Source: Aphidius gifuensis
Taxonomy: Eukaryota > Arthropoda > Insecta > Hymenoptera > Braconidae
DNA: 64,000 nt
Direction: 5' to 3'
NCBI RefSeq assembly: GCF_014905175.1
Contig: NC_057792.1
Location: forward strand, 12,379,321 to 12,443,320
Positions 22,093-34,900 of this stretch are shown here, piece after piece (position 1 is the first letter of the stretch; every line of letters starts with the position of its first letter). The notes below the pieces were generated by a model. That model ran no database searches. It was given only the letters and a program-made list of their open reading frames with translations, and had not been told where the DNA came from. The translations under genes and the position numbers were made by a program.

Positions 22093-23841
22093 TTTTTTTT
22101 TTTACGGAGGCTAGGAGCCATAGGCTCAGCCGCAGTATTGGATTTATTAACGAAAAAAAAAAAAAGTCTATAACTTTTCAACCACTGAACTTGGAAAGTT
22201 CGATCGCAGCTCAAAAGAAGCGCCTCGGAAAACTTTTCGAAAACCATCATAAAATTTTTCCCTGTGACTAAAAGTTTTAGAAAAAAAAATGGAAAAATCG
22301 ATTTTTGGAAAATGTTTGTTCATTGTTCTAAATTAAATGCCATCTAAACTATGAATCTGAGAGAATAAGTTACGAGGGTTGATATAGTCTTCAGATATTT
22401 CTCTATCATGTTTTATTTCTTAAAAATGGATAAGCATTCAAATAAAAAAAAGACAGACGTTTATACAAAAATTTTTTCAATGGTGCAAAAAATGACGCCA
22501 GCAATAACTTATAAAAAAAATCAAAATATAGACTTCGTTTTAGGCTCAAAAAATGCGTCTTCAAAAACTCTATCGCCCGCATAATGGACTTTTTCTGCTA
22601 CTAGCAATAGTTTTTGAACCAAAAAAAAAAAAACCTCAAAATTAAAAAAAAAAAAAGACATTTTTTTTTTTTTTCTCAAAAAGTATGCATCATGGAGCAA
22701 AAATTTTTTGAATAGCACTAGATCTTTTGGAGGAGCTACTTTTGACTCTAATACAAAGTCTCTTTCATAATAATAATTCCAAATATGGCGTTCCAAAAAA
22801 AAACAACGAAAAACGGCGCCAACAATAACTCGTTAAAAAATCAAAAAAGAGACTTCCTGTTAGGCTTAAAAAATGCGTTTTTGAAAACTCTATCGCCCGC
22901 ATCATGGACTTTTTCTGCTCCGAACAATAGTTTTTGAACCAAAAAAAAAAAACCTTAAAATTTAAAAAAAAAAAAAAGACACTCAAAAAGTATGCATCAT
23001 AGAACAAAAATTTTTTAAAAAGCACTAGATCTTTTGATGATGCTTCTTTTAAGCCTAATACAAAGTCTCCATGTTGATAATAACTCCAAATATGGCGGTC
23101 CGAAAAAATGACAAAATGGCGCCATCAATAACTCGTAAAAAAATCAAGCTAGAGACTTCGTTTTAAGCTTAAAAAATGCGTTTTTGCAAACTCTATCGCC
23201 CGCAACATGGACTTTTTCTACTCTGAACAATAGTTTTTGTAGCAAAAAATAAAAAACCTTGAAATTTGAAAAAAAAAAGATATATAAAAGATATATAATA
23301 AAAGATATATATACGACCAATGGCTGAAAAAAATATATGACTGACCTGTTAATTTCTTTGGCTACATTAATTGCTCAGAAATTAACAGGTAAAACACACT
23401 GATTCTTTAGCCATTCGCCAGCAGTAATAACTTTCAATTGAGCCTAATACCATGTTTCTATCTTCAGTATCCTGTAAGTTATAGCATTTTTAATGAATTT
23501 TTTAACAATTTTAAAAAATTAGGTAATAAATAACTCAACGTAGAATTGGATTAAAAACTTCGTAATCGGCTCTTATTTTGCGTCTCAAAAAACTCTATCG
23601 CCCGCATTGTGGGTTTTTTCTGCTATCTCCAATATTTTTTGAGAAAAAAAAAAAAAATAAACATAAAAATTTATTTTTGAATAATTTTATTATCAATAAA
23701 CTATAAAATTATTTAAAAACCATAATTCTATTATATCTGAAAAATTAAGATAACCATGGTCCTGGCCGGAATATTGAAAATTTTTAATTTTCAACGGGTA
23801 ACGCGGGCAACAAGCCCCACCAAACGTTACTAGGTCTTTTT
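22093..23841 (+). repeat. Box-repeat element, copy A
   Basis: Starts with a T-run and ACGGAGGCTAGGAGCCATAG followed by GCTCAGCCGCAGT. It ends with TGGCCGGAATATTGAAAATT, a GGGTAACGCGGGC hairpin region and ACGTTACTAGGTCTTTTT. The interior is about four units of roughly 315 bp. Each has AGGCTYAAAA, AACTCTATCGCCCGC (near 22,565, 22,886, 23,198 and 23,598), a GGACTTTTTCTGC segment, AATAGTTTTTG and an A-run. Inverted-repeat copies B and C lie at 49,872-51,145 and 60,780-62,042. Minus-strand Phe-rich ORFs over it are artefacts. Element class unknown. Confidence 0.75.
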
Positions 23842-25659
23842 CGTTGTGTAAAATACTAAATAAAGATCATCAAGAAATAAATTTAATTTGACCAATTGAG
23901 AAAATAGAAAATAACAAATTAAAAAAAAAAAAAAAATTAAAAAATCACTCTATTCCAGCTAATTTCACAATAAACAAAAAAAATGATGACAAAATAAAAA
24001 CCTTCCAGTGTGAAGTTAGCTGAAATGAAGTTATTTATTCAAATAGGATACGTCTTCACTCTTATACGCCGTGTAACATACATTACAGCACCTCGATAGT
24101 TCAGTTCCCAAACTATATTTTACAAACACTATCTCGCATGTAGTATATGTTCAACGAACTTGAATAATTTAAAATCAATAAATATTGACAGATGAAATAT
24201 GTATTTGAATCCTAATAATATCGATGTTGAAACTTTGAATATCACTGTGTTTTTTCATACGTAATACATTATACTTATTAAAGAAGGCACTTTTTAGTTC
24301 AAACCAAAAATTATTTTTCAAACTAAAAAGTACCTTTTTTAATACGCTATAATAAACAAAATAATTATGAATATAAATATTTATCAAGTATACCATTCCT
24401 CTTTTCTTTTGATTAGAAAAGTATAAATAAATTATATTGTAAAATTTTCATACAATTACAATAATAATTTTCTCTTCCAAACTAACAAGACATCGATGTC
24501 TTTTTCTCTTTTTTTAAAACATAAAATTAGTCAATATTATAAATAAAATATTATTGTATAATAATTCAATATTATGTTTTGAATTTAGGAAATATTATTT
24601 TATATAAACAATAATAATAGGTATATTAATCTTTCATATGAAAAATACTTGCATATGCATGTCCTATATATATATTAGACCTGTCCAAAAAAAAAAATAT
24701 TTTTATTTTTCTCCTCCTGAGGGCTAAATTGATTTCCTATGACGAAACAAAGCAAAACCCAAAACAATTTTTTTTTTAGAATTTTTTTTGAGCTGGCTCA
24801 TTGAACTTTTCTTTTTTCCATCTAATTAGCACGTAGACGTATGTCGTTTTAACTTCAATCAGGCAGAACTTTGTCAGTTCTGAACTTACGAAGCTCGTAT
24901 TGGTCTCGTTTTTTAGCCCTTGAAAACATTTTTAATTTCATGCTATAATATTTATTTGAATCATAAATACTTTTGCCAGAAAAATTTTTTAAAAAATAAC
25001 ATTTTACAGGTAAACACAAATTACTATATAAAAAAAATTTTTTTTTTTTTTTCTTTTATTTTTATCGTTTTTATATCAAGAGACTCGGTAGAGTCTCACC
25101 TTACTTTTTAAAAAGCGAGACTCTTTACCGGGTATTAGTATTTTAAGTCAGTGGTCCGTAACGTCGTCGTTTTTAATTTATCAAATGGCGTTCTAATTAT
25201 TTGTTAAAAAAAAAAAATAAAAATAGTTTCACTATGTATATCGATGCCTCTCTTTCCAATAAGCCTACTCTCGATTTTTTCCAACAAATAATAAAAAAGA
25301 TATAAGAGTCAGTAAAAGCCAGATATTAAATCTTACTAAAAAATAAATTTTCAAGCTGAAATGTCTAATTTCTTCGGATACGTTGCGCATACCCCGCGCC
25401 TATCCCTACTCCTGAATTTTTTTTATATATGTGTATGCAGCCGCATGTGTTAGTTATTTATCATTGATGGTATAGCAGAATTTGTTTCTTTTTCTTTTTA
25501 TTCAAAGCGTACATATATAGTATATATACACGTTTAAATTTTTATATTCCAGAAAATTAGTATTCGATTATTATTTATTATTATTATGGTATTCACGGTC
25601 AATTTAAAGTAGACGAATTACAAATATAATTTATTATTAATTTAAACACAATAAGTGAA
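23842..25659. other. No recognisable gene
   Basis: Very A/T-rich. Small hairpins are visible (AAAAAGTGCC/AAAAAGTACC at 24,287-24,340; GAGACTCGGTAGAGTCTC at 25,080). ORFs of 63-73 codons have no conserved pattern. Confidence 0.5.
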
Positions 25660-26073
25660 ATAAAAACAAAACATAAATTTACAATTAATGTCGCCAAAAA
25701 GCCTCAATTTTTAAATACCAGTCTATTCATCATACCTTTAATAAACAAAAGACGTAAAATATCTAAAAGAATGTCAAAATTTTGAAGTATAAAGTTGAAT
25801 AATTTGCTGGATAAAAAAAAATTTTAAAAAAATTTAGGCGCTATTTCGATACATGGTATAATAATAATATAATAAATAATAAAAACTGCAGCGCCTAATT
25901 TTTTTTAAAAAATTTTTTTATCCAGCAAATTATTCAACTTTATATTTCAAAATTTTGACATTCTTTTGGATATTTTACGTCTTTTGATTATTAAAGGTAT
26001 GATGAATAGACAGGTATTTCAAAATTGAGGCTTTTCGGCGACATTAATTGTAAATTTATGTTTTGTTTTTATT
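25660..26073. mobile_element. Foldback (hairpin) element
   Basis: A near-perfect inverted repeat: left arm 25,660-25,842 (ATAAAAACAAAACATAAATT to TTTAGGCGCT) and right arm 25,890-26,073 (AGCGCCTAA to GTTTTGTTTTTAT), separated by 47 bp. It has no coding capacity. A long stable hairpin RNA would form if it were transcribed. Confidence 0.9.
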
Positions 26074-26101
26074 GTTATAATTATTTCTCTATTATTATAT
26101 A

Positions 26102-26103
<2 letters not shown>

Positions 26104-26151
<48 letters not shown>
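26104..26151 (+). repeat. (ATT)n microsatellite
   Basis: About 16 near-perfect ATT units, followed by a less regular T/A stretch to 26,180. Confidence 0.95.
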
Positions 26152-26295
26152 TTTATTATCACTGTTATTATTTTTATTATTATAGTAAGTATTTGAAATA
26201 TATTGTTACGTTTTAGGGTTAAAAATAAAAGATATCTCTTTTCTATTTAAATTAATAGATCTTCATTCATTTGCTATTCTATTGCAACTGCCAAC

Positions 26296-26777
26296 TTAAG
26301 GGATTACCATCACCAATCAAAAACGCAGATAGAGCCTTGAAATTTTTTGAGCAGATTAATGAAATAATAATACATACGCTCAAATTTTTTGATAATTTTC
26401 TTGTAGCTAATTACTTAGTAATTAATTACTAAAGTAGGCTACTTTTTTGAAGGTTATACATAGGTTCTTATGGAGAGTCCGGTTTAGTTTTTAGAAACCT
26501 GGTAGCCATTTTATGGAAAACGCTGATAGCTTTTTCAAAAACTACAGATAGATAGAGGAAACAATAAGGAAAGTTTTGATATAAAAATTAATAGGGCTTT
26601 GAGACCTTTTTATTTTACAATAAATGAAAATAAATTTTTGTCTTTGTCTAAATACTCAAGTTGAAGTGAGAAACAAGATTTTCTCTTTCTTTTTTATCTC
26701 GTTCGCACTCATAGAAATATTATGTTTCTAAATTTCATACGCAAGAGGTCTCTAGATATGCGGGGGTAATCCCTTAA
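26296..26777. mobile_element. TTAA-flanked MITE
   Basis: GGGATTACC (26,300) and its exact inverse GGTAATCCC (26,765-26,773) bound a 474-bp non-coding insert. TTAA precedes it (26,296-26,299) and TTAA follows it (26,774-26,777). A TTAA target duplication is the hallmark of piggyBac-type elements, so a non-autonomous piggyBac relative is a reasonable inference. Confidence 0.75.
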
Positions 26778-27775
26778 CTCTTTCTCTCATCTCTTTCCCG
26801 TTACTAAGGTCGTCATTTGTTCTTAACTAATTCTATATTGTCTGTCTCTGTCTCTCATATGGGAGGAGGGAACGATTAACTTCATATTCGTAACACTACC
26901 CTCCACCCAATGAGAATTGTCGTCCCGACAATCCGTAACCTACAGCTCAAGAATGTTCAACAATCCGATTATATTAATCAGATCCTTGACCACTGGGGAT
27001 TCTCGAGTTATCCTAAGATGTTGTTCAGTATTTACTCAAGGTTCAGGGGAAAACCCAATGTAAAAACCCTGAACGAACAACATTTACAATTATATTTAAT
27101 ATCTACAGTCAATTTTGTTCAGTCAAAAGAATATCTTCATTCAATCTATCTTTTTTTATTGACTTATTCTTCTCCTAGATATTTGTCTTCTCCTAGATGA
27201 TTAAGGCAGTATGTAAATCCCAAGGTAGGATAATTCTTTGGGTTCAAAGAGGCACCCTTGTAACCATAGCTTAAAAAAATAATAAATGCCCTCTAATGTC
27301 TAAAATTTGTATACTTTACTGACGCGTCTTTAGAAGTATGAGTGAGGGCGCCTCGTATTTACACTCACTAATACTACTTCAGCAGATTTTCAATGCTTCG
27401 CCTGGTACTTTTTGACTGTTTTTGACCCTAAATTTTCGTCTTAAATAATTAATAACTTTTAAAATTCGTGGTAGAAATCGATGATTTTTTTTTAATTATT
27501 TTTGTTATTAAAAGAAGTATAAGCTGTAGTAAAATAAAGGTTTTCTGTGAGAGCGTTTTTTTAATAGAAGTGAAAACGTGCCGAGGCTTCCTATGCTTGT
27601 GTGTTAAAGTGTTAAATTGTTGTCAACTTTGACCCTAATTATCTCGGTCAAATCGTGGTAGGAAATTACAAAACAAATTTAATAAAATAGATCTTTATTT
27701 CACTTAGAAAATAAGCCTTCTTTGATCAAAATCTGTGAGAGGGAATTTTTTTTCAATATTTTGACATACTTACTG
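26778..27775. other. No recognisable gene; weak tandem repeat
   Basis: A 96-codon ORF (26,910-27,200) has no recognisable motif. Two degenerate copies of a segment with TTTGACCCTAA, TCGTGGTAG, a T-run and CTGTGAGAG lie near 27,420-27,555 and 27,630-27,735. Confidence 0.45.
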
Positions 27776-30340
27776 ACATACACCCCTTTCAGCTATGTCA
27801 TTCACGACTTTTAGTTCACAAAATATTTTTTTGGCGGCTATAAAACTTTCATCATTGTGCCATTCATTTGGATCCAAATGGATAAAATCATATTTTAGAT
27901 TGAATTTTTTAAACAACATACAAGATTTTTTTGATACAAAATCACTTATATCTTTTGACAATAAAGAATGAAGTTCTTTTTTATTAATGATGTATCGTTT
28001 CGGATAATCAGTAACGCGTTCTCTCTCAACCATTGCTTTGACCATTTTATTTTTTACAATATTATTTACTGAGTCGTCAAAAAGACCTAATGCTGAGATT
28101 TCTTCAGATAAGTACCAAAGATGATTTGCAAGTTTGGATTGTGCTGTGACAGATACTTGTTGATCATTCTTTTCAAATTTTATTAAATCTTTAAATAATT
28201 GTAAATCATTATTTGCCGCGTATATTGCAAGTGGAGCAGAAAACCAAGCTTTGACATAAAATTCAATAATAAAAATACACATTCGACGGAGAGATTCTTC
28301 TTCATTTTTTGACAATTTAAATTGTTGTCTGAATAAATAAATTTTCAACGAATAAATTGCTTTAGATAAAAAACAAGCATGATGCATTGCACCAGGAGCT
28401 TTAAAATGAATGCCTCCGGTTGGTGTTTTACCCAAAATTTTTTTACAACATTTGTAAGACAGTGACAAAAATTCTTGGTAGTCTCCTCTTGGTTGAAAAT
28501 CCTTTAAAAAAATATAATATTTAAATAAATATTTTTAAACCACTTTTTGTTGTTTTATAATTATACAATTTTTAATAAAAGATAATGAAAAAAGAGCTCA
28601 GTTTTAAATATAAGGATTATTCTAATATTTAAAGTAGTGCTTACATTTAATGGAGTATTGTTAAATTGAGAGATGTTATCTACATCATTATCCAACATTT
28701 GAGTCACCAACTTGTCTTTCATACAATCATTATAATTTGAAATATTTATATGACTCCAGTTTTTTTTAAATTTAGTAAGAAGAGCCACATCTGGTCCTGT
28801 TTTCGTCCCCCAATTAATTTCAAAAACACTTTTCAAGATTATTTCATAGATGTGGTGTCGACATGGAAAATATAATAATTTTTTTTCCAGAATTCTTTCG
28901 ATGATAACTGCTGTACCATTATATCGTCCTGGGTAAATAACAAAATAGTAAATTCAGTAATAAAACAGTGAGAATAAATTATCCAAAGAAATACTGACTC
29001 AAGGAATAAAGATTATGTCACAAAAATATTTTTTTTGTCTAATAAAAAATATTTTTAATCCAAAAAATTAATTTATCGTTTTATAAAGTCTTTCGATTGA
29101 CTAGAAAATGTTCTATGAGATGAAAAGTTTTTTTTTCGATTAAAAATTTATTTTATCATTGAAATAATATTTTTACGAACAGAATAATTTTTTTTCCAGT
29201 AAAGACAACTCAGATGATAAAGTACGTCGTCAGTATTTAATAGATTGACCGATAAAATCGAATTATTAAAAATATGAATAAAGATTGTTTTTATTACAGC
29301 TTCAGCTTGTTTTAAACCAGATCCACTATCAACCTTTGGTGCACCAAGCGCATGGCTCGTGTTAAGTCCAGATATAACAACTGGAATTCTGTCAATCATT
29401 TCTGTACCAGTTAGGTCTTGAAGGATTTTACCATCTAAGTGTAATATCAAGTTACACGCACCGTGAAAATTATTTTTTAAATCAACTGCCAATTTTTCAC
29501 GATTTGCAATTCGAGCTCTGCGAATTGTACTTCGGCTTAAAAGAATGTTATCTAGTTTATGTCCCAAGCTGACTGCAGTGGCAGCAATTATGAAAACGGC
29601 ATTATGATCTGAAGTACGATCGAGTGCTGAGGTGAGAATTGGAGTCATTATTTTAATTTTTTTTTCTCTCTTTCTCTCAACTCATCTTCAAAGTCTGAAA
29701 TCGTACGTTTCAACTCATTACATGTCTTATCATTAGAACCGTTACTCGATAATGATTCCATACGTTCCACTATTTCAATCAAATCTAAAGAGAAAAAAAA
29801 TTCAGGTAAGTATAATGAAAAAAAAAAAAAAAATTAATAAAACATTGCAAATTACCAGATTTTTGTCGACGTTTATTTTCATTATCAATAACTTCTTTTT
29901 CGAGAAAATTTAAATCAGCATTTGTTGGCAGTTTATCTATTAGAATAAATTAAATATTAATTTAAATTGAAAAATCAAAATGAATTGATATTTATGGAAT
30001 TCAGTCAACTCTTTTTTTCGTTGTTTGCCTTTTACATCATTTGGAATAAATCCTCGTTTGAATGGTTGACGCTGTGAGTCAAGAAAAACACACTGAGCTT
30101 GGCTTAATAAAATTTTCGAATAAGAAATGTCGAAAAGCTCATCCATTTCAGTAGAAAAAACTAATTCTTTCATCCGCTGAGTTTCAGATGTTTTTCTAGA
30201 TCGATTTTTCCGAATTAATATCCACTTATTATAAATTTTTTTTAATTTCACGATACAATTGTCTTTCTTTTGAAAAGGTATACTTGCTCTTTCCCAAAGC
30301 TCTTGAACTTCTTCTATCGTACCATTTAAACTATGGTGTA
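27776..30340 (-). pseudogene. Second, diverged copy of the C2H transposase
   Basis: On the minus strand the same exon order as 16,104-19,105 is present. The N-terminal part (30,340-29,940) has EEVQELWERASIP and MDELFDIS. The D1 exon (29,648-29,290) has LILHLDGKILQDL and SHALGAPK. A fragment of the C2H exon (28,920-28,640) reads a Cys/His block just upstream of VFEINWGTKTGPDVALL. The last exon (28,495-27,776) has GAMHHACFLSKAIYSLKI and VVNDIAERGV. The second-Asp stretch before the C2H exon is missing or scrambled near 29,250, and the end after AERGV is truncated. No matching long TIRs are found. It is clearly a different subfamily member, not a recent duplicate of the first copy. Confidence 0.8.
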
Positions 30341-30536
30341 CTAAGGTAACTTAAACTAAGGATAACTTTAGAGTATTCACTTTATAAAATAACAACAATA
30401 AAACTTGTCTATTTCTTGGCAATTTCCTATAATTTTTTATTGTATCGATCTCATTACCAAGAAGATAAATGCTTTTTATTTTTTCAATGACATTTTAATG
30501 CTAAATATTATGTTTCTTTTCTAAATGTAACTATTG

Positions 30537-31231
30537 TGTTCCGTCGGAAAGAGAGGTAAGCGAGAAGAGAGAGAGAAAGAAAAAGATAAATTTTACTTGA
30601 GAAAAAATAAGTTTGAAAATGTAAAATAAAATAAAAAGTAAAACACACAACACATTGAGCCAGCGGGTCTAATCCTCTGACGGCACGAGCCGATGCCGAC
30701 TAATCCCTCAAACTGACAACGTTTGCCATTAGAAAAATGTTGCAGTTTGAGGACAATGAAAATTAGGCCGCTGACCTCGAAGACCACCCAGTCTTTCGAG
30801 GAACTAAATAAATTATCTGTAAAAACATTTTGGAAGTTTTGTCGGGTCCAAGCACGCTTGGTTATACAAGCGTCGTTTGGCCTTCTAGAATTTTTCAGAT
30901 TTTTCATTATTAAGGCCCAGAAGCTGGTTAGCGTCCTGAACCTTTTTTCTAGCATCAGTTGCATTCGCAATCCCGTAGCCTACGGAACTCTCTCTTGTCA
31001 CTTGCTCTTACAAAAAATCAACTTAAATAAATTCACAAGTTAATAAATAAAATTAAACTAATTTGATAAACAAATTAAATAATAATATAAATTTAAATAA
31101 TAAATTTAAATAATGATAATTAAAATTAAACGATAAAAAATATAAAAATTAATATTGTGTTAATTATTTAAATTACGTATCCTATATTTTATTACCAGAT
31201 ATAAATCCCTTAACGGGCAATATATCCAACA
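30537..31231 (+). repeat. 5' LTR of BEL/Pao element
   Basis: Runs from TGTTCCGTCGGAAAGAG to AATATATCCAACA and matches the solo LTR at 12,095-12,738. It starts TGTT, ends AACA and directly precedes a primer-site-like sequence. It differs from the solo copy by small indels, including an extra stretch around 30,695-30,720. Confidence 0.9.
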
Positions 31232-31235
31232 TTTT

Positions 31236-31253
31236 TTGGTGCCGAAACCAGTG
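31236..31253 (+). promoter_or_regulatory. Probable primer binding site of BEL element
   Basis: TTGGTGCCGAAACCAGTG lies 4-5 nt after the LTR end, the usual place for a tRNA primer site in BEL/Pao elements. The matching tRNA was not identified. The 31,254-31,996 stretch is the A/T-rich leader, with no ORF. Confidence 0.55.
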
Positions 31254-31996
31254 AGATTTAGATTCAATAAATTAAATAAAATAGTTATATTTTATCAAAA
31301 AACAATAAATAAATATACAAATTAAGTGAATTAATTTAATTTAACCAAGTGACAAGTGCGTACATTTGTGTAACTTACACACGTATAATAAATACACATA
31401 CAAGTATATATTTTATTATACTATAAATAATTTGAAAATTTATATTCAAACAATATAAATAAATTAAATATAAAGTGACAGCATTACATTCTTGCGAAAA
31501 TAATAAATAAACATACTAACAAATCACGATTGACTTAAAATTAATCGATAAACCAAACAATTGACAGTTGAGCGTCGAACTTCAATGCAATCAGCCTTAA
31601 TAAATTTATAAAACTTATTGAATTAAATATTCAAGCAATTCATTAATTATTTATAATTAATTTTTTATCAAATTTTGAGATTATAATATATAAAATAAAA
31701 TAACAAATTTTTTAAATTAATGGTGAAATATATGAATAAATTTGAATAAATAAAATCATTTCTTTTATCAATAAAATAATTTAAATTCAAATAAAGGATT
31801 TAAAATCAAATTTTACAAATTTTAAAATTGATCTCATTACAATTACATTTTATTATAAATATCAAATTTAATATTTTCAAAAAAAATCCAATTAAACAAA
31901 TTTAGACACATTTATATATTTCACTTGCTATTAAGCTTGGTGAGTGCATTGATTTATCGACTGTTAACTGTCTCATTGTTTAATTAAAAAATAATC

Positions 31997-34900
31997 ATGG
32001 TTTCCGTAAGGACCATCGTCCAAAAAAGGACCACGCTAAAGGCCCAGATAACGATGCTTCAGAATTTAGTAGACACCGATTCAGTCGATCGGACAAATAT
32101 GCGTTTGCGCATGAATCGTATCACCGAATTATACAAAGAATTTGAATCGTTGCATAATGACTTGATTGTAGCCGAACCGGATAACAATCATGAAAACGAA
32201 TTCGAAAATCTTTTAGATAAATATTTTATATTAGCGTCTAGAGTAGAAAAAATCATGCAACCGGTCGTCCTAACGCCTCCTCAAACCGAACCCATACAGC
32301 CTAAGCGAAAATTAAAACTTCCACAAACAGTGGTTCCGACTTTTAACGGAAATTATGAAAATTGGTTGTCATTTAAAAATTCATTTCAAGCTTTAATTAA
32401 GGCCCATACCGAACTTGACAACATTGATAAATTTCGTCTCCTCGACGAGGCCATAGTCGGTGAGGCCAAAAAGAAAATCGCTAATTACCCTATCGCCGAT
32501 TCAAGTTACGAAAAGGCCTGGCCCACTCTAGAACAAGCCTTTGAAGTTAAAAGAATAATAATTTCGCGTCATTTATCTTCCATACTTAATTTACCGACTC
32601 AAGAGCGAGAATCTGCGGAAGGTTTAAATTCCCTTGTCGATCAATTGAGACTTCACATCACTTGCCTTGAAACTTTAAGTGTAGAGGTCGGGCAGGAAAT
32701 GCTTGTCGTCATATAAGAAAGCAAGCTACATAGATCCACAGCTAAAAAATGGATTAATACTCTCGAAAGAGACTCTTTTCCAAGTCTTGAGTCCTTTATT
32801 AATTTTTTGACAAACGAAGCAATTTGTTTGTCACAATTTAAAAGAAAGGAAATTGAGGTTATTGATATAACAAAAAATACACAACCCCCACATAAAAAGA
32901 AACGTTTCAATAACAAATGTGTGAAAAAACCGAATAATAACCTTTCACACTCGACACTTGCAATCAATACCTCAAATAATAACGCTTCAAACTCAACACT
33001 TGCAATCAATAACTCAAGTAATTGCATTCTTTGTAATGACCAGCAGCATCTTCTTTATAAATGCGAGATTTTTAAAAAGATGTCTATTCCTGAAAGACGC
33101 GAAATCGTAAAAAAGGCCAATTTATGCAAAGTTTGTCTCCGATGTCACAGAGGAGAGTGTTTTTTAAAGAATTGCAGAATATGTAATAAAAAACACAATA
33201 TATACTTGCATGAAAAAGTACCTGACTCATCAAAAAAAGAGACTGGGTCAAAAATCAAAGAAAAAAGTCTTTTTCTAGCCTATAGGGAGTGACTAGCCTT
33301 AGAAACTCCCGTTGAGCAGAATGTCTGTCTATTGACTCGATCACTAAAGACAGCTGTTCCTCTGCTACCAAGTGCTTTAGTGAAAGTCAAAGACAAAACG
33401 GGAAACTATATAAATTGTCGAACTCTTTTAGACACCTGCTCAACAGCCAACTTCATTACTCAAAGACTAGCATCTCAGTTGAATTTGGTAATGAAAAAAT
33501 GTTCCATTCCTATTAATGGCATCAATGCCACTACTACTTTTACAAAAAATAGCTTAGAACTAACCTTCTATGCTCATTTTTATAATTATTCACAAACATT
33601 GACATTTTTTACGATACCTGAAATTACAGGGTTATCACCTCCTGAATTATTTCATGATGAAAATCTAGAAATCCCTAAAAATATTAAATTAGCCGACCCA
33701 AAATTTTATATGCCACAGCCTATTGATATGTTGATAGGGGCAGAACCAACCTTATCATTAATGTCAGTTGGTCAAATACCATTATCAGACGAGTCTTTTC
33801 AAGTATGTTTTCAAAAAACTCTTCTCGGATGGACCGTAGCAGGTACTACCACGGCGCCTGACCGACGCTTTCCTTTATCTTGTAACTTAACTCGTCTTGA
33901 AAAACAAATGACAGACTTTTGGAGGTTAGAAGAGATCAGTTTTGAAAAACCAAAGGCAAAACACGATGTTTTATGCGAAAGCCATTTTATTAATAATATT
34001 AAACGTGACCCCAATGGTCGATATATTGCTAGGTTACCATTTATTAAAGGCGATGGTACGCTTGGTGACTCTAGAGCAGCAGCCTATCGGCGCATCCATG
34101 CATTAGAAAATAAATTTTTATCTAAACCAGAATTAAAATCAGAATATCACAAAGTAATGCAAGAATATCTTGATCTTGGTCACATGTCACCTGTCTTAGA
34201 TGATTCTGAGCATAAATATTATCTACCGCGTCATGCTGTGATTAAAAAATCCAGCTCGACTACTAAAGTTCGAGTAGTCTTTGATGCATCTGCTAATTCA
34301 AATAACAATAAATCACCTACTATTCAAAATACCATCTTTACTCAATTGCTCAAATTTCGCTCCCATAAATATGTCCTTACAGCTGACATTGAAAAAATGT
34401 ATCGTCAAATTCTAACTTTTGAATTAAATACAGTAACTTTTGGTGTAACCTCGTCTCCATTTTTGGCTATCCGTACCATTCATCAATTAGCTGATGATGA
34501 AGCAAATCATTTTCCACGTGCTGCGCATATTCTAAAAAACGACTTGTATGTTGACGATCTTTTGACAGGTGCAAGTAATATATCAGAAACGCGTCAGCTT
34601 CGTGATGAAATTGTTAAATTATTAAAACGTGGTCAATTCAATATACGCCAGTGGGCTTTTAATGAACCAAAATTAATAGCAGATTTATCTAATGTCAATG
34701 TTAATTCTAATTTTTTACTCGATAAAAATTGTACCTTAAAAACTCTCGGTATTTCATGGGAAGCAAAATTTGATGTAATTAAATACTCAGTCAAATCTAT
34801 TGTAATACCAGAAAAGATTACTAAAAGAAATATTCTGTCCGAAATTGCAAGAATATACGATCCCTTGGGACTAGTCGGGCCAGTCGTCTTGCACGCAAAA

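Noticed and set aside
22521..23025. Phe/Leu-rich minus-strand ORFs resembling membrane proteins
   Set aside because: They follow A-runs and the 315-bp units of the box-repeat element; not conserved as protein between units.
26025..26216. Tyr-rich ORF
   Set aside because: It is the translation of the (ATT)n microsatellite and the foldback arm.
26910..27200. 96-codon ORF
   Set aside because: No motif, no splice context and no repeat copy to test; unsupported.
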